64,000 nucleotides of DNA from Flavobacteriaceae bacterium. GTDB taxonomy: Bacteria > Bacteroidota > Bacteroidia > Flavobacteriales > Flavobacteriaceae. Every line of letters starts with the position of its first letter. The stretch's first letter is position 1. The stretch is taken from positions 1 through 64,000 of the forward strand of contig DUDG01000033.1 in NCBI GenBank assembly GCA_012959395.1, written 5' to 3'. The position numbers were made by a program, and so were the translations under genes. The notes under the pieces are model-generated. The model searched no databases. It was not told where the DNA came from and saw nothing but the letters and a program-made list of their open reading frames with translations. Of this stretch, positions 25,923 through 36,169 are shown piece after piece.

Positions 25923-27155
25923 TTGAGATGGGCATTTCTTGTTACAGTATTTTTATTAATTGAAATATACGCATTTCAAGCATTCAAAACATCATTCAAA
26001 CATAACTGGATCCTAAAAGTTTACGTTTGGATAAATGTATTAGTGATAATTAATTTACTTTACAGATTTTTTATAATTTACAATCAATCTTTAAATTTAT
26101 CAGATGTATTTTATAATTATATATCTATTCCATTTGCGTTATTTTTAACTTTATTTGTATTCAAATTAATTGTTATTTCATTTTTGTTTTTTGAAGATAT
26201 AATGAGATTATTGCAATCTTTTTATAATTTATTTTTTGAATTAAATAAATCGAGTAATTTTTTAGTTCAAAGGAGAAATTTTATAAGTAAAATAGCACTA
26301 ATTGCAGCTGCTATCCCAATTCCATTCATTATCCATGGGATATATAGAGGAAGGTATAATTATAGAGTAATAAAATATGAACTAGCATTTGATGATTTGC
26401 CAGATGAGTTTGACGGATATAAGCTTACACATATTTCAGACATACATAGTGGTAGTTTAAAAAAAATTAATAAGGTAGAATATGCGATAGATTTAATCAA
26501 TAAACAAAACTCAGATTTAGTTTTATTTACAGGAGATTTTGTTAATAATAAAGCAGATGAATTAATTAAATGGAAAAATATTTTTTCTAAAATTAAAGCT
26601 TCTGATGGAAAGTATTCGATTTTAGGCAATCACGATTATGGAGATTATATTACATGGAATTCTGAAGAAGAAAAAAAAGAAAATTTTAAGGATCTTTTAA
26701 ATCTTCAAAAGGAAATGGGGTTTAAAATTTTATTAAATGAAAATAAAAAAATTAATTCCAAAAATCAAAGTATTTCTTTAATTGGAGTGGAAAATTGGGG
26801 AAAAGGAGGGTTTAAGAAAAGGGGGGATATAGATAAAGCATGTGAAGGCTTAAATAGTGAAGATTTTAAAATTGTTATGAGTCACGATCCTTCTCATTGG
26901 AATAAAAAATTGATAAATCATCCTACTCACTTTCACTTGACTTTAAGTGGACATACACATGGAATGCAATTTGGAATTGAAATTCCAGGATGGATAAAGT
27001 GGAGTCCAATAAAATGGGCTTATAAATACTGGGCGGGGCTATACAAGGAGAAAAATCAATACTTATATGTGAACAGGGGTTTTGGGGTTTTAGTCTTTCC
27101 AGGAAGAGTTGGAGTATGGCCAGAAATCTCTGTTATAACCCTTAAAAAGGCTTAG
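25923..27155 (+). CDS. Membrane-bound metallophosphoesterase (TTG start)
   Basis: Calcineurin-like phosphoesterase of 410 residues. Three N-terminal hydrophobic helices (within about 1-90) and another near 125-140 anchor it; the catalytic domain follows with the five metal-binding blocks HISDIHSGS, LFTGDFVNNKADE, LGNHDYGDY, MSHDPSHW and LSGHTHGMQFG. The frame has no upstream ATG before a stop at 25908-25910, and the TTG gives the family-like opening MRWAFLV. Relatives of this layout include YkuE-type enzymes; the substrate is unknown. The thioredoxin-like gene follows after 45 bases. Confidence 0.9.
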   Translation: MRWAFLVTVFLLIEIYAFQAFKTSFKHNWILKVYVWINVLVIINLLYRFFIIYNQSLNLSDVFYNYISIPFALFLTLFVFKLIVISFLFFEDIMRLLQSFYNLFFELNKSSNFLVQRRNFISKIALIAAAIPIPFIIHGIYRGRYNYRVIKYELAFDDLPDEFDGYKLTHISDIHSGSLKKINKVEYAIDLINKQNSDLVLFTGDFVNNKADELIKWKNIFSKIKASDGKYSILGNHDYGDYITWNSEEEKKENFKDLLNLQKEMGFKILLNENKKINSKNQSISLIGVENWGKGGFKKRGDIDKACEGLNSEDFKIVMSHDPSHWNKKLINHPTHFHLTLSGHTHGMQFGIEIPGWIKWSPIKWAYKYWAGLYKEKNQYLYVNRGFGVLVFPGRVGVWPEISVITLKKA

Positions 27156-27200
27156 ATTTCTAAAAAATGTTAATTTAGCACTAATTATAATACTTGTCTT

Positions 27201-27497
27201 ATGTCAAAATTTGGTGAGATAATCAATTTAGAAATCCCAATTCTGTTAGATTTTTATGGAGATTGGGACGAGTCTTCTAGTGCTATGCATCCAGTTTTAA
27301 GAGATGTTGCAGCTGCGATTGGAGACAAAGGAAAAGTGATTAAAATAAATGTGGATAAGAATAACGAATTAAAGGAGGCTTTGAGAGTTAAGGCACTTCC
27401 AACTTTAATGATTTATAAAGGAGGAGAAATGGTTTGGAGGCAAAGTGGTGAACAAGACGCAAATACTCTTATAAATCTTATTAATGATTTTATTTAA
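27201..27497 (+). CDS. Thioredoxin-fold protein lacking the CXXC motif
   Basis: A 98-residue thioredoxin-family protein (LLDFYGDW, then VIKINVDKN, KALPTLMIYKGGEMVWRQSG with the cis-Pro). The redox motif WCGPC is replaced by WDESS (residues 22-26), so there is no dithiol chemistry. The same substitution is, as I recall, usual in this protein across Flavobacteriia, so it is a stable family and not decay. A scaffold or binding role is inferred. Its last 8 bases overlap the convergent DUF2723 gene. Confidence 0.88.
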   Translation: MSKFGEIINLEIPILLDFYGDWDESSSAMHPVLRDVAAAIGDKGKVIKINVDKNNELKEALRVKALPTLMIYKGGEMVWRQSGEQDANTLINLINDFI

Positions 27498-30400
27498 TAT
27501 TTAATTTTAATCTTATATTTAGAAAAGTGTTTAGTTCAGAGTTTATTAAATCTTTATCTTTTTCATAACTTTCCAACACATTTACAATTGAACTGAATTG
27601 ATAAATATCATTGGAAATATTTTGTGCATAAGTTATTCTATTTTCTTTTGGCATAGAAATAAAAATCTCTAACCTTTCTTTTAATTGCTCAGAAATATTA
27701 ACATAAAGCTCTTTAGCTAAATTATTTTCATTAGATATATATAATTCTTCTAAAAAGGGTATCATTAAGGTATAGTATTCATAATTGCCATATAGATCTT
27801 TAACATATTCAGTGCTATTTATGAAATTCTGGATGCCTTCTGATTTAATATTATTGTCATTTGAACCCAATAAAGATTCAACTAAAGTCCTATATCTTTC
27901 AGTGTCAGTAATTATATTTTCTGCATAAGTATATATTGAAAATTTTTCATTTTTTGATTTGGACATTTGAGAATAGTAAGTCAAATTTTCTTGATATTTT
28001 TTAGACAATGTTTTAAATAAATCATTTCCTTTTTTAAAACTACCTAACTTATAATAAGATGAAATATATGGCTCTATTAAGCTATAGAATCCAAAATAAT
28101 CAATTGGCATTTTTTCCATTGATAGATCTAAAATTTCTTCAGCTTTGTTATTCTTTCCATCTTCCATAAGTTGAAGAGCTAATCTGTGCAAGTTCCCTCT
28201 GAATGAAATACTGTTTTTTCTAGTTTCAGGATCATGATATATATCATTACTTTCAGAATTTCCCCATTCCCAACCTTTTACAATTCTATACATTGTACTT
28301 GAATCAATTCTTCCAAGTTCATATGGATTATTTTTATTTACTTCATTTTTTATTGGAACTAATTTATAAACTAACCCATCAAGTTGAAGGTAATTTTTCA
28401 TCCATAAATATTCAGCATCTTCGTAGCTTCCCCCGGAAAAATATATAGGCCTTTTCCAGTCATTATTGGCTAAGATGTCTAACATTAAAAGCTGGTTTTT
28501 GTAAAGGCCGCTTGATGGTAAGTCAATATCAATATGATCTACTATTAAATCCGCATCTTTTTCCTTTACCAACCCGCTTGCAATTACATTTTTTTTGTTA
28601 ACAGGAACTCTAATTTTATTTGTTGGATAATAAACCATATTCTGAGTAAACTTTGGAACAATTGACAGGTCTGCTTCATATTGTTGTAATAGGTTTTTAT
28701 ATTTCGTTCTAGGGTGGTCACTACCAATCCAATTCATAAAATCTTTAATATCCCATCTAACAGAGTCAATTAGGGCCTCATATTTAACATAGTCTCTTAC
28801 ACCATAAGCGTATTGCTTATGAATTAGTTGAGATGGTATAGGGCTACTATTATAAGTCTTTTTTTTCATTTGATCAATATACCAATCAGTAGATATCAAG
28901 CTTGTATTTATTGTTCGAACATCTGTTCTATAGTTTTCTATTTCTTGCGCATACCATAAAGCAAAAGTGTCATTATCACCAATAGTAAATATCATTGAAT
29001 CAGATCCTTCATCAATTGAATCTAGATAAGCTTTTGCAAGTGATTGGGCCGTATACCTATTAGATCTGTCATGATCATCCCAATTTTCAAAAGCCATTAA
29101 AAAAGGCACAAATAATAATAATCCAGTTGTTATTGGAATTGATATTTTATTTTTTATAAAAGAATTAATAAACCTATTAATTGATAAAACACTTAGCCCT
29201 ATAAAAATGCAAAAAACATAAAAAGATCCTACCAAAGCATAATCTCTTTCTCTTGGTTCAAAAACTCTTTCATTTATATATACTTTAAGAGCTAATCCAG
29301 TGAAAAGAAATAAAATAGTAACAATCCAAAAGAGATTTTTGTCTTTTTTTAATAGAAATAACAATCCAATTAAACCTAATAATAATGGCAGCATATAATA
29401 TCTATTTCTTCCTTTGTTATTTAACACATCTGATGGCAGATTAGTTTGGGGGCCTAATCTTAGTTCGTCAATGAATTTTACTCCACTAATCCAATTACCA
29501 TTTAAATCGTCGTACTTCCATTGAATATCATTTTGTTTCCCGCTAAAGTTCCACATAAAATATCTCCAATACATTGAGCTCATTTGGTATTGAAAAAGGT
29601 ATTTTATATTTGCTATAAAGGATGGTTTTTGAATATCTAAATAGCCTCCATATTGAGATAAAAATTCATGATAATCATTTGAATCTACGTCTCCTTGATT
29701 TACTCTAGATTGGAATTCTGTAACTAATTTTACAAAACTATTTTCTTTTCTATATTCTGGTTTTATTTCAAAATCTAAGTAACCAAAATATTGCATGTAA
29801 TTGGCAGCATGTTCTGAACTCCACATCCTAGGGAGTAACCCAAGATGTTCGCTATTAGAGTTTATTTTACCTGACTCCCAATCATTTACAATTATATATT
29901 TTCCAGAATTAAGGTCTTTTTCATATTTAGGCTTGTCATCTTTGTAAGGATTATCAGAATCTTGCCCTGCATAAGCATCAGAAAACATTGGTCCATAAAA
30001 GATATAAGTATCTGGATATTGTTCTAAATTATAATAGGCTAATAAAGCGCGGGCATCTGAAGGAGAATTTTCATTAATTACAGTATTAGCATTTGATCTA
30101 ATTGGAATCATTAACCAGGATGAAAACCCAATAAAAACAAACATTATGCAAAGTAATAACGTATTAATTTTAATCCATTTTTTTTCTCTTGTAGTTTTGA
30201 TTCCAATATAAAAGAAAGCAACAATTAAAATTGCGGAAAAAATAGTGCCAGAATTAAAAGGCAAGCCTAAATCATTTACAAAAAAGACTTCTAAGTATCC
30301 AAAAAGCCCTAATACAGAAGGCAATAATAATTTAAAAATAAACAATAAAATTGCTATAGAAAGAACATTTGCTATTACAAAGCTTTTTAATGTTGGAGAA

Positions 30401-31035
30401 GGATTTTTTTTAAAAAAATAAATCATTCCAATAGCAGGAATTGCTAATAGTCCCATAAAATGAACACCAAAAGATAAACCGACTACAAAAGAAATTAGAA
30501 CTAACCATCTACCGCCTCCATTTTTATCCATATTTTCCTCCCACTTGAAACCTAGCCAAAAAAGTAATGCCATAATCATTGTAGCCATAGCATAGACTTC
30601 TGCTTCAACTGCATTAAACCAAAAACTGTCAGAAAAGGTAAAACATAAAGATCCGACAAGTGAAGACCCAAGAATTATAATTGCATTAGAATTTGAAATA
30701 GAATTATTTTTTAAAACTATCTTTTTTCCAATAATTGTAGTAGTCAAAAACAAAAAAAGTATTGTAAATGCGCTTGCAAAAACAGACATCATATTTACCA
30801 TAAATGCAATTTGATCTGGGTTTGATGCAAAAGAAGCAAAAAAAGCTCCTAACATTTGAAAAAATGGAGCTCCAGGAGGGTGTCCTACTTGTAATTTAGC
30901 AGATGTTGATATATATTCTGCAGCATCCCAGTAACTTGCAGTTGGCTCGACAGTTAATGAATAGGTTGTAAATGCTATTAAAAATGTAATAAATCCAATT
31001 AAATTATTCCATTTTTTGAATTTACTAATGTTCAT
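27490..31035 (-). CDS. DUF2723 membrane protein, GT-C glycosyltransferase-like
   Basis: A very large (1181 residues) polytopic membrane protein. The N-terminal half carries about a dozen hydrophobic helices and the family signature ASYWDAAEYISTSAKLQVGH with HPPGAP, whose acidic residues resemble the first-loop catalytic site of GT-C enzymes such as protein O-mannosyltransferases. After further helices (about 545-660) comes a soluble domain with FTIGDNDTFALWYAQE, then PIYFSGG and a helical, repeat-like C-terminus from about 940. DUF2723 proteins are widespread in Bacteroidota and are thought to glycosylate envelope proteins or lipids; the substrate is unknown. Confidence 0.9.
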   Translation of the reverse strand: MNISKFKKWNNLIGFITFLIAFTTYSLTVEPTASYWDAAEYISTSAKLQVGHPPGAPFFQMLGAFFASFASNPDQIAFMVNMMSVFASAFTILFLFLTTTIIGKKIVLKNNSISNSNAIIILGSSLVGSLCFTFSDSFWFNAVEAEVYAMATMIMALLFWLGFKWEENMDKNGGGRWLVLISFVVGLSFGVHFMGLLAIPAIGMIYFFKKNPSPTLKSFVIANVLSIAILLFIFKLLLPSVLGLFGYLEVFFVNDLGLPFNSGTIFSAILIVAFFYIGIKTTREKKWIKINTLLLCIMFVFIGFSSWLMIPIRSNANTVINENSPSDARALLAYYNLEQYPDTYIFYGPMFSDAYAGQDSDNPYKDDKPKYEKDLNSGKYIIVNDWESGKINSNSEHLGLLPRMWSSEHAANYMQYFGYLDFEIKPEYRKENSFVKLVTEFQSRVNQGDVDSNDYHEFLSQYGGYLDIQKPSFIANIKYLFQYQMSSMYWRYFMWNFSGKQNDIQWKYDDLNGNWISGVKFIDELRLGPQTNLPSDVLNNKGRNRYYMLPLLLGLIGLLFLLKKDKNLFWIVTILFLFTGLALKVYINERVFEPRERDYALVGSFYVFCIFIGLSVLSINRFINSFIKNKISIPITTGLLLFVPFLMAFENWDDHDRSNRYTAQSLAKAYLDSIDEGSDSMIFTIGDNDTFALWYAQEIENYRTDVRTINTSLISTDWYIDQMKKKTYNSSPIPSQLIHKQYAYGVRDYVKYEALIDSVRWDIKDFMNWIGSDHPRTKYKNLLQQYEADLSIVPKFTQNMVYYPTNKIRVPVNKKNVIASGLVKEKDADLIVDHIDIDLPSSGLYKNQLLMLDILANNDWKRPIYFSGGSYEDAEYLWMKNYLQLDGLVYKLVPIKNEVNKNNPYELGRIDSSTMYRIVKGWEWGNSESNDIYHDPETRKNSISFRGNLHRLALQLMEDGKNNKAEEILDLSMEKMPIDYFGFYSLIEPYISSYYKLGSFKKGNDLFKTLSKKYQENLTYYSQMSKSKNEKFSIYTYAENIITDTERYRTLVESLLGSNDNNIKSEGIQNFINSTEYVKDLYGNYEYYTLMIPFLEELYISNENNLAKELYVNISEQLKERLEIFISMPKENRITYAQNISNDIYQFSSIVNVLESYEKDKDLINSELNTFLNIRLKLNIK

Positions 31036-31110
31036 TTTTAATAATTTACAAAGCGAAAATAAACAATATTCTCAATTAAAGATTCAGATTAATTTTTTAA
31101 ATATAATTTA

Positions 31111-31141
31111 TTTGCCTAGCAAAAACTTTATACTAAATTTG
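31111..31141 (+). promoter_or_regulatory. Consensus promoter of tRNA-Gln
   Basis: TTTG (31111-31114), a spacer of exactly 19 bases and TAAATTTG (31134-31141). The predicted transcription start is about 8-10 bases before the mature tRNA 5' end. Confidence 0.75.
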
Positions 31142-31154
31142 CCGAGCATTACAT

Positions 31155-31227
31155 TGGCCTATGGTGTAACTGGTAACACGTCTGGTTTTGGTCCAGAAGA
31201 GTCTAGGTTCGAGCCCTAGTAGGCCAA
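31155..31227 (+). tRNA. tRNA-Gln (anticodon TTG)
   Basis: A 73-base cloverleaf: acceptor TGGCCTA with TAGGCCA, D stem GTGT/ACAC, anticodon stem TCTGG/CCAGA around loop TTTTGGT with anticodon TTG at 31188-31190, T stem CTAGG/CCTAG with loop TTCGAGC, discriminator A at 31227. CCA is not encoded. It decodes CAA, the favoured Gln codon in such an AT-rich genome. Confidence 0.97.
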
Positions 31228-31276
31228 CTATAATTCGTAAAGTAGATGTATTAGAGATTCTTTTATTAGAATTTTA

Positions 31277-31284
31277 TATATTTG
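31277..31284 (+). promoter_or_regulatory. -7 box of the rimP-nusA-infB promoter
   Basis: TATATTTG, followed by C, is a perfect TAnnTTTG match; the -33 side is weak. It predicts a leader of about 55 bases containing the GC-rich hairpin at 31305-31325. Confidence 0.6.
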
Positions 31285-31304
31285 CACAGCATTATTGAAA
31301 AATT

Positions 31305-31325
31305 GAGGGGGACACTGTCCCCCTC
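31305..31325 (+). promoter_or_regulatory. GC-rich hairpin in the rimP leader
   Basis: GAGGGGGAC and GTCCCCCTC form nine perfect pairs around an ACT triloop, a striking structure in DNA of about 30% GC. It lies after the rimP -7 box and 17 bases before the rimP start. The following CTCTTTATT is a poor T-tract, so it may be a leader or attenuator element for the nusA operon, or also the end of the tRNA-Gln transcript. Confidence 0.6.
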
Positions 31326-31342
31326 TTTATTAAATATATATT

Positions 31343-31804
31343 TTGAAAAAAATTTTAGAAAAATTAATTGAGGAATTTTTTAGCATTAATCCTAATCTGT
31401 TTTTAGTGGATTTTTCTATGGATTCATTAAATAAAATTAATATTACAATTGATGGAGATAATGGAGTTAAAATTATACACTGTGTTAGCTTAACCAAATT
31501 TTTAAAAAAGCATTTAAATGAAGAATTAGAGGATTTTTCTGTAGAGGTTAGTTCAGCAGGGCTTTTGTCTCCTTTAGTTTCTCAAAGACAATTTAGAAAA
31601 AACATTACAAGAAAGTTGAATATTCAGTCTATTGATGGCGGAGAATTTGTTGGCAATTTAACAGAAGTTAGTGAAAGTCAAATAACTATTGAATGGACAA
31701 TTAGAGAGCCAAAGCCAATTGGTAAAGGAAAAATTTCAGTAAAAATAAATCAATCAATAGCATTTAATCAGATTAAAAAAGCAAACTTAATAGTAGAATT
31801 TTAA
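31343..31804 (+). CDS. rimP: Ribosome maturation factor RimP (TTG start)
   Basis: Assists 30S subunit maturation; 153 residues in two domains. Recognised by LFLVDFSMDSLNKINITIDGD, the conserved turn EDFSVEVSSAGLLSPL and the C-terminal beta-barrel (FVGNLTEVSESQITIEW, REPKPIGKGK). The first codon is TTG; the frame is closed upstream by TAA at 31331-31333 with no ATG between. First gene of the rimP-nusA-infB operon, 12 bases before nusA. Confidence 0.94.
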   Translation: MKKILEKLIEEFFSINPNLFLVDFSMDSLNKINITIDGDNGVKIIHCVSLTKFLKKHLNEELEDFSVEVSSAGLLSPLVSQRQFRKNITRKLNIQSIDGGEFVGNLTEVSESQITIEWTIREPKPIGKGKISVKINQSIAFNQIKKANLIVEF

Positions 31805-31816
31805 AAAATAAAATAA

Positions 31817-33049
31817 ATGGAAAATTTAGCCTTAATTGAATCATTTTCAGAATTTAAAGATGAGAAATTTATTGATAGAGTAACTCTTATGTCCATTTTA
31901 GAGGAGGTGTTTAGAAATACTTTAAAGAGAAAATATGGAGATGATGATAATTTTGATATTATTATTAATCCTGATAAAGGGGATTTGGAAATTTGGAGAA
32001 ATAGAATAGTTGTTGAAGATGATGCAGTTGAAGATGAAAATCAAGAAATTACCCTTACAGAAGCCAGAAAAATTGAACCTGATTTTGAGGTTGGAGAGGA
32101 TGTGTCTGAGGAAGTTAAATTGATGGACCTTGGTAGAAGAACAGTATTATCATTAAGACAAAATTTAGTTTCTAGAATTCATGAGCATGATAATGGGATT
32201 ATATATAAACAATTTATTGATTTAATTGGAGAAATTTATACTGCAGAAGTTCATCATATCCGCCATAATGTTGTTATCCTTTTGGATGACGAAGGCAACG
32301 AATTAATTATGCCTAAAGATCGTCAAATCCCATCAGATTTTTATAGAAAAGGGGATAATATAAGAGGGATTATTGAATCTGTAGAACTAAAAGGGAATAA
32401 GCCTTCAATTGTATTATCAAGAACTTCTCCTAAATTTTTAGAAAAGCTTTTTGAACAAGATATTCCGGAAGTATTTGATGGATTAATTTCTGTAAAAAAA
32501 GTGGTAAGAATTCCAGGCGAAAAAGCTAAAGTTGCTGTAGATTCATATGATGATAGAATTGATCCTGTTGGAGCTTGTGTTGGAATGAAAGGGTCTAGAA
32601 TCCATGGAATTGTTAGAGAATTAGGCAACGAAAATATTGATGTAATAAATTATACAAATAATACTCAACTTTTTATAACAAGAGCTTTAAGTCCAGCAAA
32701 AATTTCTTCTTTAAAAATTAACGAAGAAAAGAAAACAGTTGAAGTATTTATGGATTCAGACCAAGTTTCGAAAGCTATTGGTAGAGGAGGGCATAACATA
32801 AGATTGGCAGGTCAATTAACAGGGTATGAAATAGATGTTTATAGAGAAGGAGCAGAAGAAGATGTTGAGTTGACAGAATTTTCAGATGAAATTGAAGGAT
32901 GGGTATTGGAAGAGCTTAAAAAAGCAGGATTAGACACTGCTAAAAGTGTTTTAGAACAGGATGTAGAAGATTTAATTAAAAGAACTGATTTAGAAGAAGA
33001 AACAATTTTAGAAATAAGAAAGGTGTTAAACGCAGAATTTTCAGAATAA
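31817..33049 (+). CDS. nusA: Transcription termination/antitermination factor NusA
   Basis: Binds RNA polymerase and modulates pausing, termination and antitermination; 410 residues. The N-terminal RNAP-binding domain ([16 protein letters not shown]) is followed by an S1 domain ([20 protein letters not shown]), KH1 ([29 protein letters not shown]) and KH2 ([19 protein letters not shown]), then an acidic helical tail typical of the phylum instead of E. coli-type acidic repeats. It sits between rimP and infB, the usual arrangement. Confidence 0.97.
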   Translation: MENLALIESFSEFKDEKFIDRVTLMSILEEVFRNTLKRKYGDDDNFDIIINPDKGDLEIWRNRIVVEDDAVEDENQEITLTEARKIEPDFEVGEDVSEEVKLMDLGRRTVLSLRQNLVSRIHEHDNGIIYKQFIDLIGEIYTAEVHHIRHNVVILLDDEGNELIMPKDRQIPSDFYRKGDNIRGIIESVELKGNKPSIVLSRTSPKFLEKLFEQDIPEVFDGLISVKKVVRIPGEKAKVAVDSYDDRIDPVGACVGMKGSRIHGIVRELGNENIDVINYTNNTQLFITRALSPAKISSLKINEEKKTVEVFMDSDQVSKAIGRGGHNIRLAGQLTGYEIDVYREGAEEDVELTEFSDEIEGWVLEELKKAGLDTAKSVLEQDVEDLIKRTDLEEETILEIRKVLNAEFSE

Positions 33050-33056
33050 ATTTTTT

Positions 33057-35663
33057 ATGAGTCAAATGAAATTAACAAGATTGAATAAAGTTTTGAGAGA
33101 ATTTAATATTTCTTTGGATAGAGCTGTTGAATTTTTAGCTTCAAACGATCATACTATTGAAGCTAGACCAACAACTAAAATATCTGAAGTTCAATACAAT
33201 TTATTTTTAAATGAATTTAGCTCTGATAAATCTAATAAAGTAGAGTCTCACGATTTAAGTGAGGAAAAGAGAAAAGAAAAGGAAGAATTAAGAGTTAAGC
33301 TAGAACAGGAACAAGAAGAAAAAATAAAAAAACAAAATGCACTAATTAAAGCCAAAGTTGAAGTTAAAAAACCAATTTATTTAGGAAAAATAGATTTAGA
33401 TCAATTTAATAAACCTAAATCCAGTAAGGTTCAGAAAAATATTCAAGTTGATCAAAGCGTTAAGGATGATAAAACAAATGATATAGTTGCTGAAAAAACA
33501 GAATTAAAGATTAAAAAAAAGGAAGAGAGTAATATCAAAACTCAATACAAAAAATTAACTGGTTTAAAGACTGTAGGTGATAAAATTGATCTAGAACAAT
33601 TTAATAAACCAAAACCTAGTTCTGAGGAGAAAACATCATCTTCTGAATCAAAAAGAAAAAGAAAAAGAATAATAAAAGATCCAGTCAAACCTAGTCCTGA
33701 CTCGAATAAGAGAAATTTTGTCAAACAATCAAGATCAAAAACTACATTAGCCGAACCTTCAGAATTAGACGTTCAAAAGCAAATAAGAGACACTTTAGAG
33801 AAACTGCAAGGAAAATCTAGCACTTCTAAAGGAGCTAAATACAGAAAGGAAAAAAGAGACTCACATAAATTAAAATCTGAAGAAGATATAGCTTTAAATG
33901 AAGCAGACAAAAAAATAATTAAGGTAACAGAATTTATTACTGTAGGAGAAGTGGCTACAATGATGGAAGTTACTTCAACTGATATTATTTCAGCATGTAT
34001 GTCTTTAGGCATTATGGTAACTATGAATCAAAGGCTAGATGCAGAAACACTAACAATTGTAGCCGATGAGTTTGGATTTGATGTGGAGTTTGTGACTGCT
34101 GATATTGAAGATTCTATTAAGGATTTTGTTGACGATCCAGAAGATTTAATGCCAAGACCACCTATTGTAACTGTTATGGGGCATGTAGATCATGGAAAAA
34201 CTTCTTTATTGGATTACATAAGAGAAGAAAATGTGATTGCTGGAGAATCGGGTGGAATCACCCAACATATAGGTGCTTATAATGTAATATTAAAAGATGG
34301 TCAAAAAATTACTTTTTTAGATACTCCTGGGCACGAAGCTTTTACCGCTATGAGAGCTAGAGGTGCTCAAGTCACAGATTTAGTTATTATAGTTATTGCT
34401 GCAGATGATGATATTATGCCTCAAACAAAAGAGGCAATTAGTCACGCTCAAGCAGCAGCAGTTCCTATTGTTTTTGCAATAAATAAAATTGATAGGCCAA
34501 ATTCAAATCCTGATAAAATCAAAGAAAAACTTTCAGGAATGAATTTATTAATTGAGGAATGGGGAGGAAAAATTCAATCTCAAGATGTTTCTGCATTAAA
34601 AGGAACTGGTATAGATGAATTATTAGAAAAAGTTTTATTAGAAGCAGAATTTTTAGAACTAAAAGCTAATCCTAATAGATCTGCAACAGGAACTGTTGTG
34701 GAAGCTTTTTTAGACAAAGGGAAAGGATATATGTCGACTATTTTAATACAGAAAGGAACTTTAAAAATAGGAGATTATTTATTAGCAGGACGGCATTCTG
34801 GAAAGGTTAAAGCGATGCAAGATGAAAGAGGAAATTCTATTAATGAAGCAGGCCCTTCTATACCTGTTTCTATTTTAGGACTTGATGGTGCTCCTCAAGC
34901 TGGAGATAAATTTAATGTTTTTGAAGATGAAAAAGAAGCAAAACAAATTGCCATTAAAAGAGCCCAATTAGTAAGAGAACAAACCGTAAGAACCCAAAAA
35001 CATATTACTTTAGATGAAATAGGAAGAAGAATTGCATTGGGGGATTTCCAAGAATTAAATATAATTTTGAAAGGTGATGTTGATGGATCAGTTGAGGCTT
35101 TAACGGATTCTTTTCAACAACTTTCAACAGATGAAATACACATAAATATAATTCATAAAGCCGTTGGGGCTATTACTGAATCGGATGTTCTTTTAGCTTC
35201 CGCTTCAGATGCAATTATTATTGGTTTTAACGTAAGGCCAACAGGAAATGCTAGGCAAATTGCAGATAAAGAAGAAATAGATATTAGAAATTATTCTATT
35301 ATATATGATGCTATTAATGACCTTAAAGACGCGATGGAGGGAATGTTGTCTCCAGTATTTAAAGAAGAGGTTTCTGGAAATGCTGAAATAAGAGAAACAT
35401 TTAAAATCTCAAAAGTTGGAACTATTGCAGGCTGTATGGTTACTGATGGAAAAATATTCAAAAATTCAATTATTAGAATTATTAGAGAAGGGGTTGTTGT
35501 TAATTCTGGAAAATTAGCCGCTTTGAAAAGATTTAAGGATGATGCTAAAGAAGTCTCTAAAGGATATGAATGTGGTATTCAGGTCAAGAATTATAATGAC
35601 ATAAAAATTGGTGATATTATAGAAGCTTATTCTGAAGTTGAAATTAAAAAGAAGATTAAATAA
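33057..35663 (+). CDS. infB: Translation initiation factor IF-2
   Basis: GTPase placing initiator tRNA on the 30S subunit; 868 residues. The N-terminal 270 residues are a charged, low-complexity linker containing two copies of a short block, [11 protein letters not shown] and [11 protein letters not shown], about 65 residues apart. Then IF2_N ([20 protein letters not shown]), the G domain ([40 protein letters not shown]) and the C-terminal domains with [15 protein letters not shown] and [10 protein letters not shown]. The stop directly abuts the end of the convergent SPOR gene. Confidence 0.97.
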   Translation: MSQMKLTRLNKVLREFNISLDRAVEFLASNDHTIEARPTTKISEVQYNLFLNEFSSDKSNKVESHDLSEEKRKEKEELRVKLEQEQEEKIKKQNALIKAKVEVKKPIYLGKIDLDQFNKPKSSKVQKNIQVDQSVKDDKTNDIVAEKTELKIKKKEESNIKTQYKKLTGLKTVGDKIDLEQFNKPKPSSEEKTSSSESKRKRKRIIKDPVKPSPDSNKRNFVKQSRSKTTLAEPSELDVQKQIRDTLEKLQGKSSTSKGAKYRKEKRDSHKLKSEEDIALNEADKKIIKVTEFITVGEVATMMEVTSTDIISACMSLGIMVTMNQRLDAETLTIVADEFGFDVEFVTADIEDSIKDFVDDPEDLMPRPPIVTVMGHVDHGKTSLLDYIREENVIAGESGGITQHIGAYNVILKDGQKITFLDTPGHEAFTAMRARGAQVTDLVIIVIAADDDIMPQTKEAISHAQAAAVPIVFAINKIDRPNSNPDKIKEKLSGMNLLIEEWGGKIQSQDVSALKGTGIDELLEKVLLEAEFLELKANPNRSATGTVVEAFLDKGKGYMSTILIQKGTLKIGDYLLAGRHSGKVKAMQDERGNSINEAGPSIPVSILGLDGAPQAGDKFNVFEDEKEAKQIAIKRAQLVREQTVRTQKHITLDEIGRRIALGDFQELNIILKGDVDGSVEALTDSFQQLSTDEIHINIIHKAVGAITESDVLLASASDAIIIGFNVRPTGNARQIADKEEIDIRNYSIIYDAINDLKDAMEGMLSPVFKEEVSGNAEIRETFKISKVGTIAGCMVTDGKIFKNSIIRIIREGVVVNSGKLAALKRFKDDAKEVSKGYECGIQVKNYNDIKIGDIIEAYSEVEIKKKIK

Positions 35664-36038
35664 TCAATTTGGTTTAAGTATAAAAGCTGAAGAAAAATCT
35701 TTTTTGATGTTTTTTAATTCCCTTATTGCTTTGATTTTTGAAATATATTTTCCGATTCTTATTTTATAATAAGGTGTCTCAAAACTAAAAAACAAATCTT
35801 CATATTTTTTTTCTAAAGTTAAACTATCCATTAGCTTTAGCCCATCTTGATAATTTCCATTAAAAACTTGAATAGTAAACTGCCCTGATGTAAATGCTTC
35901 AGAATTAATTTCTTTTTTAAGTTCTATTACTTTTCCTAATTTAGGGTCTTGCTCTACTTGAAGCGATCCAGTTTGTGAATAAGAATTGTAAACACTTAAA
36001 ATAATAATAAAATGGAATAGGTTGTTTAAAGCTCTCAT
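35664..36038 (-). CDS. SPOR-domain-like secreted protein
   Basis: A 124-residue protein with a cleavable signal peptide (hydrophobic to about residue 20, SYSQT cleavage region) and a C-terminal domain of about 75 residues beginning FTIQVFNGNYQDGLKLMDSL and passing YYKIRIGKYISKIKAIRELKNI, the pattern of peptidoglycan-binding SPOR domains (IQVGxF...YRVRVG). Probably periplasmic or envelope-associated. Convergent with infB with no gap; its position beside infB recurs, from memory, in Flavobacteriia. Confidence 0.8.
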   Translation of the reverse strand: MRALNNLFHFIIILSVYNSYSQTGSLQVEQDPKLGKVIELKKEINSEAFTSGQFTIQVFNGNYQDGLKLMDSLTLEKKYEDLFFSFETPYYKIRIGKYISKIKAIRELKNIKKDFSSAFILKPN

Positions 36039-36046
36039 TAGTTTAG

Positions 36047-36054
36047 CAAATATA
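36047..36054 (-). promoter_or_regulatory. -7 box of the SPOR-domain gene
   Basis: Minus-strand TATATTTG, followed by C, a perfect match 8 bases before the ATG, giving a leader of only a few bases. Confidence 0.6.
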
Positions 36055-36169
36055 ATTTATAATTAAATTTCCTTAAAAATAACTCTAATATTCGATCTTT
36101 TAAAAGATTGACTTATAATAATCTAAATCAAAGAAAAAACGTGAACTTGCTAAAGAATAACTATTTATT

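Noticed and set aside
25918-25925. TAGTTTTG box at the metallophosphoesterase start
   Set aside because: It contains the TTG start codon itself, so transcription would begin inside the gene; TACATTTG at 25890-25897 is better placed.
31016-31219. 67-codon plus-strand frame before rimP
   Set aside because: It runs through the DUF2723 start and almost all of tRNA-Gln; a chance frame.
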